From: JBLNBQ01 sp050260095
GTDB lineage: Bacteria > Bacillota > UBA5301 > DYFA01
Direction of reading: 5' to 3'
DNA length: 17,454 bases
NCBI GenBank assembly: GCA_050260095.1
Contig: JBLNBQ010000069.1
Coordinates: 1 to 17,454, forward strand
The notes beneath the pieces were generated by a model. That model ran no database searches. It worked only from the letters and a program-made list of their open reading frames with translations, and was not told the DNA's origin. This document shows positions 12,909 to 17,454 of this stretch, piece by piece. The first letter of the stretch is position 1, and the number at the start of each line of letters is the position of its first letter. The position numbers and the translations under genes were made by a program.

Positions 12909-15434
12909 CTACAGGTACCGCCCCGTCACCGAATCCGGCGCCTGGGCGACCGTCTCCGGCGTCCCCTCGGCGACCACGTGCCCGCCCTGGGCGCCTCCGC
13001 CGGGACCAAGGTCGATGACCCAGTCGGCCGCCCGGATCACATCGAGGTCGTGCTCGACGACCACCACCGAGTTGCCCTGGTCGACCAGGCGTTGCAGCAC
13101 CTGGAGGAGCCGCGCCACGTCGTGGGAGTGCAGGCCGGTCGTCGGCTCGTCGAGCAGGTAGAGGCCGCGCCCTGAGCCGGTCCGGCCCAACTCCTTGGCC
13201 AGCTTGATCCGCTGGGCCTCGCCTCCCGAGAGCGTGGTGGCCGGCTGGCCGAGCTGCAGGTAGCCCAGCCCCACCTCGACCATGAGGTCCAGGCGGCTTG
13301 CGATGGACGGGGTGTCGGCGAAGAGCCCGTGCGCCTCCTCGATCGTCATCTCAAGAACTTCAGAGACATCGTGGCCCCGGTAGCGCACGGCGAGGACCTC
13401 GGGGCGGAAGCGGCGCCCCTTGCAGACCGGGCAGGTGACCTCGACGTCGGGCAGGAAGTGCATCGGGATGGCCACGGTTCCCGCGCCCTGGCACCGCTCG
13501 CACCGGCCGCCGGGCACATTGAGCGAGAAGTGGCCGGCGCTCAAGCCCCGCTGCCGCGCCTCGGGCAGGCCGGCGTAGAGGTCGCGCACCGCCGCAAAGA
13601 CGTCGGTGTAGGTGGCGACGTTCGAGCGCGGCACCCGCCCGATCGGCAGCTGGTCGATGGCGACGACCCGGCTCAGGTGCTCCCAGCCGTCGATCCCGTC
13701 GTGCTCGCCGGGCGGCTCTCCCCTGCCGGAGAACCGCCGCCGGCCGGCCCGCTCCAGGATGTCATAGATGAGGGTCGACTTGCCCGAGCCGGAAGCCCCA
13801 GTCACGGCCGTCAGGGTGCCGAGGGGGAGCCTGACGGTCACGTTCTTAAGGTTGTGCTCCCGGGCGCCGCGGATCACCACGCTCTCTCCGCTTCCCGCCC
13901 TCCTCGCGCGGGGCGGGCTCACGACCAGGCGCCCCGACAGGTATCCGCCGGTGAGCGAAGCGGGGCACGCCTTGACCTCCGCCGGCGTTCCCGCGCACAC
14001 CACTTGGCCGCCGAACCGCCCGGCGCCCGGGCCCAGGTCGATGAGGTAATCGGCCTGCGCCAGAAGGCTGGGGTCGTGCTCGACCACGAGCACGGTGTTG
14101 CCGAGGTCCCTGAGCTGGCGGAGCACCTTGACCAGCCGCTCCGTGTCCTGCGGGTGGAGGCCGGTGGTCGGCTCGTCGAAGACGTAGAGGACGCCCGTGA
14201 GGCCCGACCCCAGCAGCGAGGAGAGGCGGAGCCGCTGGGCTTCTCCGGCCGAGAGGCTCGGCGTGGCGCGGTCCAGGGTCAGGTAACCGACCCCGACGTC
14301 CTCCAGGCGCTTAAGACGCCGGACCAGCTCTTCGACGATGGGCTCGGCGACGAGGCCGTCATCGGGCGGAAGAGCCGTCAGGAGACCTTCGACCCAGTGC
14401 CGCAGCTCGGTGAGGGGTGCGGTGACCGCTTGAGCCACGGTCTTCCCTGCCACCTGAACCTTCTGGAGCGCCGGTTTCAGTCGCCGCCCCTGGCATTCCG
14501 GGCAGGCCGCAATCTCGAGCTGGCGCTCCATCTTCTCCCGGTAGCCCGCGTCGCCGATGCGTTCGGCGTACCGACGGAGGAAGGCGGTGACGATGCCTTC
14601 GAGGCGCCCGCCGCGGACTGTTTTGGGTGGCTCGATCCCGGGGAAGTGACGGCGGAACTCCTCGCTCGCTGCCCCGTAGAGCAGCAGGTCCCGCTGCGCC
14701 TGGCCCAGCTGGCGGAAAGGAACGTCCAGGTCCAGCTCCATGCCGTAGTGCCTGGCGGCGGCGGCCAGAGCCGTGGTGTACCAGTCGAGCAGGTGGGCGT
14801 CCCAGGAACGCACCGCCCCCTCGCGCAGGCTCTTCGCCTCGTCGACGAGCGTCGAAAGACGCACCTCATGCACGGTGCCCAGCCCGGTGCAGCGGGGGCA
14901 GGCGCCGGCGGGCTTGTTGAAGGAGAAGTGGGCCATGCCCAGCACAGGCTGGGGCGCGCCGCACCCGGGGCAGGGGTAGGTTTCGTCCTCCGCGCCGGGC
15001 TCCGCGTCATCGGAAAGGTCGAAGGCGTCCCACGCCGGACCGGCGTCGTGCGGCGGGGGGACGTCGGCGCCGCAGCGCTCGCATGGGCGATGCCCGGCCC
15101 GGGCGTAGAGGACCCGGAGGTAGGTGTAGACATCGGTCGCCGTGCCCACCGTCGAGCGGGGGCTCCGGTTGGTCAGGTGCTGTTCGACGCTGATCGACGG
15201 GGAAAGGCCCTCGATCGACTCGGCCTGAGGGCCGCGGAGCTGCCACGGGACGAAGCCGAGCGACTCCAGGTACTGCCGCTGCCCTTCTTTGTGGAGCAAG
15301 TCGAAGGCCAAGGTGGACTTGCCGGAGCCGGAGACGCCGGTCAGCGCCACCAGCGACGCCTTCGGGATGGCTAGGTCGATCCTCTTCAGGTTGTGCAGGT
15401 GTGCCCCCTTGATCCTGATCCAATCCTGCGTCAC
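12909..15434 (-). CDS. UvrA paralogue lacking the UvrB-binding domain (UvrA2-like)
   Basis: This 841-residue protein is a tandem ABC ATPase of the UvrA family, about 100 residues shorter than the ~940-residue repair protein. Half one has Walker A GVSGSGKST (33-41), signature LSAGEAQRLRL and Walker B VLYVFDEPTTGLH. Half two has Walker A GASGSGKST (about 544-552), signature LSGGEAQRIKL and Walker B LYLLDEPTTGLH. Zinc-type cysteine pairs are CERC/CPGC, CPRC/CPEC and CERC/CPVC. Between YARAGHRPCERC and YPCPGCG, where UvrA holds its UvrB-binding domain, only a short acidic linker remains. It therefore probably does not load UvrB; relatives are linked to DNA-damage or drug resistance. The GTG at 15434 was chosen because GGAGGAGG precedes it; a TTG at 15461 has weaker support. 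Confidence 0.88.
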   Translation of the reverse strand: MTQDWIRIKGAHLHNLKRIDLAIPKASLVALTGVSGSGKSTLAFDLLHKEGQRQYLESLGFVPWQLRGPQAESIEGLSPSISVEQHLTNRSPRSTVGTATDVYTYLRVLYARAGHRPCERCGADVPPPHDAGPAWDAFDLSDDAEPGAEDETYPCPGCGAPQPVLGMAHFSFNKPAGACPRCTGLGTVHEVRLSTLVDEAKSLREGAVRSWDAHLLDWYTTALAAAARHYGMELDLDVPFRQLGQAQRDLLLYGAASEEFRRHFPGIEPPKTVRGGRLEGIVTAFLRRYAERIGDAGYREKMERQLEIAACPECQGRRLKPALQKVQVAGKTVAQAVTAPLTELRHWVEGLLTALPPDDGLVAEPIVEELVRRLKRLEDVGVGYLTLDRATPSLSAGEAQRLRLSSLLGSGLTGVLYVFDEPTTGLHPQDTERLVKVLRQLRDLGNTVLVVEHDPSLLAQADYLIDLGPGAGRFGGQVVCAGTPAEVKACPASLTGGYLSGRLVVSPPRARRAGSGESVVIRGAREHNLKNVTVRLPLGTLTAVTGASGSGKSTLIYDILERAGRRRFSGRGEPPGEHDGIDGWEHLSRVVAIDQLPIGRVPRSNVATYTDVFAAVRDLYAGLPEARQRGLSAGHFSLNVPGGRCERCQGAGTVAIPMHFLPDVEVTCPVCKGRRFRPEVLAVRYRGHDVSEVLEMTIEEAHGLFADTPSIASRLDLMVEVGLGYLQLGQPATTLSGGEAQRIKLAKELGRTGSGRGLYLLDEPTTGLHSHDVARLLQVLQRLVDQGNSVVVVEHDLDVIRAADWVIDLGPGGGAQGGHVVAEGTPETVAQAPDSVTGRYL

Positions 15435-15529
15435 GTTGCCTCCTCCGGCGGCCAGGGTCAAAAGCCGCCAACGCCCGAATCACCCGCAAGGTGTTCCATG
15501 GCCGCCCAGACTCTCCCTGCCATGACACG

Positions 15530-15558
15530 GACACTCTCCTCCCCCGCCTCATAGGCTA
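15530..15558 (+). promoter_or_regulatory. Possible sigma-K-like promoter for the LysM fusion gene
   Basis: CATAGGCTA (15550-15558) matches the sigma-K -10 pattern CATAnnnTA. A GACA lies 16 bases upstream, close to the mACm -35. Transcription would start near 15566, 20 bases before the GTG. These motifs are short and can occur by chance, and a sporulating host is inferred rather than shown. Confidence 0.3.
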
Positions 15559-15585
15559 GGACAAAGCGCCTGGGGAGGTGGCGGC

Positions 15586-16548
15586 GTGAGCTATCCGCTT
15601 TGCCCTTATGGGATTTACACCATAGGTCCGGGTGATACCCTCTTCGCTCTGGCACAGAGGAGCGGGACGACCGTCCAGGAGTGGCTGGCGGCCAATCCCG
15701 GCATTGTCCCGACCAACCTGCAGGTTGGCCAGGTGATCTGCCTGCCGCCCCCACCCGTCCCGCCGCCGGCAGGGGTTCCCGCGCCGGATCTCAGCCCGCT
15801 GAGGCGGCAGATTGAGGCCTACCTGGCCACCCAGGCGGCGACCTATCGCGTCTATTTCCAAGACCTGCGGAGCGGCGCCGCGTTCGGGATCGGCGAGACG
15901 GAGCAGATGGTGGCAGCCAGCACCACGAAGGTGCCCACGGTGCTCTACCTCTACACCCTGGCCGCCTCCCGGCAGATCGACCTGAACGAGAAAGTCGCCT
16001 ACCAGGCCGCCGACTTTCAGAGCGGGGCCGGCGCCCTGCAGGCCTACGTCCACGAGGGCGACCTCTATACGCTCGACTGCCTGGCCGACCTGGCGATCCG
16101 TCTCAGCGACAACATCGCCCACCGGATGCTCCTGCGCCGCCTGGGCCTGAGCAATGTGGCAGCCTTCATGCGCAGCCTCGGCGGCCAGGTCGTCTACCCG
16201 AATGGCAGCAACATCACCACAGCGCTGGACCTCGCCACCTACATGCGGGCGGTCGTGGCCTTCGCGCGGCGCCAGCCCGACCTGGGCGGGCTGCTCCTGG
16301 CCCAGCTCGAGAACACCATCTGGAACGCCGGTTTGAACGGGCAACTGCCCACCAACGTGGTCACCGCGCACAAAGAAGGCGACGTAACCGGGGTCTCCAA
16401 CGACTACGGGGTGGTCTTCGCCCTCCGGCCCTATCTCCTGGTGGTCCTCTCGGCCAACCAGCCCGACGCAGAGGCGGGCTTCCAGTTCATCGCCCACATC
16501 AGCCGGCTGGCGTACGACTTCGAGCAGTCCCTGACCGCGGCTCACTAG
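15586..16548 (+). CDS. LysM domain fused to a class A beta-lactamase-like serine hydrolase
   Basis: This 320-residue protein has one LysM domain (about 9-54), a Pro-rich linker (54-68) and a DD-peptidase/beta-lactamase fold domain (about 70-315). LysM binds the GlcNAc backbone of peptidoglycan and shows YTIGPGDTLFALAQRSGTTV, with flanking Cys6 and Cys52. The hydrolase has Ser112-Thr-Thr-Lys115, Ser174-Asp-Asn176 and Lys263-Glu-Gly265 in place of KTG. No ExxLN omega-loop glutamate is seen between SDN and KEG, so penicillinase activity is doubtful. There is no signal peptide, as in Firmicute spore-coat LysM proteins. The GTG at 15586 follows GGGGAGGTGGCGGC. Its substrate is unknown. It shares direction and a 34-base gap with the next LysM gene. 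Confidence 0.82.
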   Translation: MSYPLCPYGIYTIGPGDTLFALAQRSGTTVQEWLAANPGIVPTNLQVGQVICLPPPPVPPPAGVPAPDLSPLRRQIEAYLATQAATYRVYFQDLRSGAAFGIGETEQMVAASTTKVPTVLYLYTLAASRQIDLNEKVAYQAADFQSGAGALQAYVHEGDLYTLDCLADLAIRLSDNIAHRMLLRRLGLSNVAAFMRSLGGQVVYPNGSNITTALDLATYMRAVVAFARRQPDLGGLLLAQLENTIWNAGLNGQLPTNVVTAHKEGDVTGVSNDYGVVFALRPYLLVVLSANQPDAEAGFQFIAHISRLAYDFEQSLTAAH

Positions 16549-16582
16549 ACCCGCCCGCAGATTGCACTGGGAGGTGGAACGC

Positions 16583-16966
16583 TTGTCCAAAGCAGAAGGG
16601 ATGACGCTGGAGATTCACGTCATGCAGCCCGGCGAGCGGGTCGGGGAGATCGCCCAGCGATACCACGTGGGAACCGACCAACTCTCGCTCTACAACCCCG
16701 GGGTGGACCTGACTCGCATGCGGCCCGGCCAAAAGCTGCGCCTTCCCCCTCATGACACCGCTGGCGCCTCCTGCCCGCCCGGGCTGGCGCCTTACGCCAT
16801 CCAGCCGGGGGACACCCTGTGGGAGCTGGCGCATCGCGGCCGGACCACCGTGGAGGTCATCATGCGGCACAACCCGGGCCTCGACCCGTGCAACCTGCGG
16901 ATCGGCCAGGTCATCTGCGTGCCGGCCGAGGTGGTCCAGCGCCCCGGGTACGGCGCCCGGCGTTGA
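16583..16966 (+). CDS. Small protein with two LysM domains
   Basis: This 127-residue protein consists almost wholly of two LysM repeats, which bind peptidoglycan or related GlcNAc polymers. LysM1 (about 10-55) is divergent (HVMQPGERVGEIAQRY, then VGTDQLSLYNPGVDL). LysM2 (about 70-114) is canonical (YAIQPGDTLWELAHRGRTTV, then NPGLDPCNLRIGQVICVP). Cys64 and Cys112 frame LysM2, probably forming a disulfide; Cys103 is extra. There is no signal peptide or catalytic domain. The TTG at 16583 lies 7 bases after GGGAGGT. An in-frame TTG at 16562 lies before this ribosome site and is less likely. It is probably cotranscribed with the LysM-hydrolase gene. A spore-coat or cortex structural role is inferred from similar proteins in spore formers. 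Confidence 0.8.
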   Translation: MSKAEGMTLEIHVMQPGERVGEIAQRYHVGTDQLSLYNPGVDLTRMRPGQKLRLPPHDTAGASCPPGLAPYAIQPGDTLWELAHRGRTTVEVIMRHNPGLDPCNLRIGQVICVPAEVVQRPGYGARR

Positions 16967-16998
16967 GGCTCAGGCGGCCCAGGTGTCCACGCACCCTT

Positions 16999-17007
16999 CC
17001 CCCCCCC
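16999..17007 (+). repeat. Run of nine C residues in an intergenic gap
   Basis: Nine consecutive C bases lie in the 85-base gap between the two-LysM gene and the ATPase gene. Such runs can slip during replication, but this one is outside any coding frame. No convincing promoter or terminator was found in the gap. A TACTAT at 17015-17020 lacks a matching -35 box. Confidence 0.4.
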
Positions 17008-17051
17008 GCCTTCGTACTATGCTGAGACACTCGCATAAGGGGGAGAAGGGA

Positions 17052-17454
17052 ATGACCGGCAACGGTGCGACAGTGCGGCACGTCTTTCCCGGCGGCAACA
17101 CCAGCAGGGGCTTCTATTCGTTCTACGACCACATCACCGGGCCAGAGATCAGGAGCATCTACGTCATCAAAGGCGGGCCGGGGGTTGGCAAGTCGACCTT
17201 GATGCGGAGGATCGCCGACGAACTGAGCCTGCGGGGCTACACCATAGAGCAGCATCACTGCTCGGCCGACAACAACTCGCTCGACGGCGTGGTCGCGCCC
17301 GAACTCGGCCTGGCCCTGATCGACGGGACGGCGCCCCACGTCGTCGACCCGAAGCATCCCGGGGCGATCGACACCATCGTGCACCTCGGCGATTTCTGGG
17401 ACGAGGCGGCGATGCGGCAGGAGCGGGAGGCGATCGTGGCGGCCACCCGCGAGG
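17052..17454 (+). CDS. P-loop ATPase of the PRK06851 type (5' part)
   Basis: The first 134 residues of a nucleotide-binding protein run off the right edge; the family is usually around 360 residues with a second P-loop domain. The Walker A loop is GGPGVGKST (41-49). Around it are characteristic family motifs: TSRGFYSFYDHI (17-28), HHCSADNNSLDGVV (68-81), DGTAPHVVDPKHPGAIDTI (about 91-109) and LGDFWDE. The ATG at 17052 follows GGGGGAGAAGGGA. The family is common in spore-forming Firmicutes and its biochemical role is not established to my knowledge. It lies 85 bases after the LysM gene in the same direction. Confidence 0.85.
   Translation, partial: MTGNGATVRHVFPGGNTSRGFYSFYDHITGPEIRSIYVIKGGPGVGKSTLMRRIADELSLRGYTIEQHHCSADNNSLDGVVAPELGLALIDGTAPHVVDPKHPGAIDTIVHLGDFWDEAAMRQEREAIVAATRE

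Noticed and set aside
13329..15374. 681-codon plus-strand open frame opposite the UvrA paralogue
   Set aside because: It mirrors the UvrA coding strand and has no recognisable domain; the minus strand shows all UvrA motifs.
1..17454. tRNA, rRNA, riboswitch, CRISPR array, transposase or prophage genes
   Set aside because: Looked for on both strands by eye; no cloverleaf, spaced direct repeats, DDE transposase or integrase motifs were found.

Overview
The window is very GC-rich bacterial DNA, roughly two thirds G+C by eye. Its genes suggest a spore-forming, high-GC Firmicute of the Symbiobacterium type. The clues are a YaaH-like GH18 glycosidase, Cys-flanked LysM proteins without signal peptides, a Bacillus-type FGGY gluconokinase, a YqeC-type 6-phosphogluconate dehydrogenase and a P-loop ATPase of the PRK06851 type. 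The genus is inferred from gene content, not shown directly. I found no tRNA, rRNA, CRISPR array or insertion sequence.

Left edge (1-1948), a worn accessory stretch: the minus strand carries a small unrecognised helical protein that runs off the window. The plus strand carries the C-terminal half of a 2-keto-3-deoxygluconate permease (KdgT) whose N-terminal half is missing. It converges on a minus-strand NMT1/THI5-like binding protein that has no signal peptide and no transporter partners nearby.

Centre (1973-10108), a sugar-acid (gluconate-type) catabolic operon, all on the minus strand. In order of transcription it has a GntR/FCD regulator, 6-phosphogluconate dehydrogenase, a sugar-binding protein, two ABC permeases, an FGGY gluconokinase and an IlvD/Edd-family dehydratase. 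Gaps are 22, 57, 90, 19 and 13 bases, then a 4-base overlap. A promoter with a 17-base spacer sits before the regulator, with a 16-base palindrome over its -10 box. No ABC ATPase is encoded, so a shared ATPase from elsewhere is likely. Kinase plus dehydrogenase would convert gluconate to ribulose 5-phosphate. The dehydratase adds a second possible route to a 2-keto-3-deoxy acid, and the nearby kdgT remnant fits that theme.

Right-centre (10261-15434): a secreted GH18 glycosidase on the plus strand converges on a minus-strand trio. These are a UvrA paralogue lacking the UvrB-binding domain, a stand-alone HdrB-like cysteine-rich protein and an FMN nitroreductase.

Right edge (15586-17454), plus strand: a LysM/class A beta-lactamase-like fusion, a two-LysM protein and the start of the PRK06851-type ATPase. 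A sigma-K-like promoter before the fusion suggests, but does not prove, mother-cell expression and a spore envelope role.
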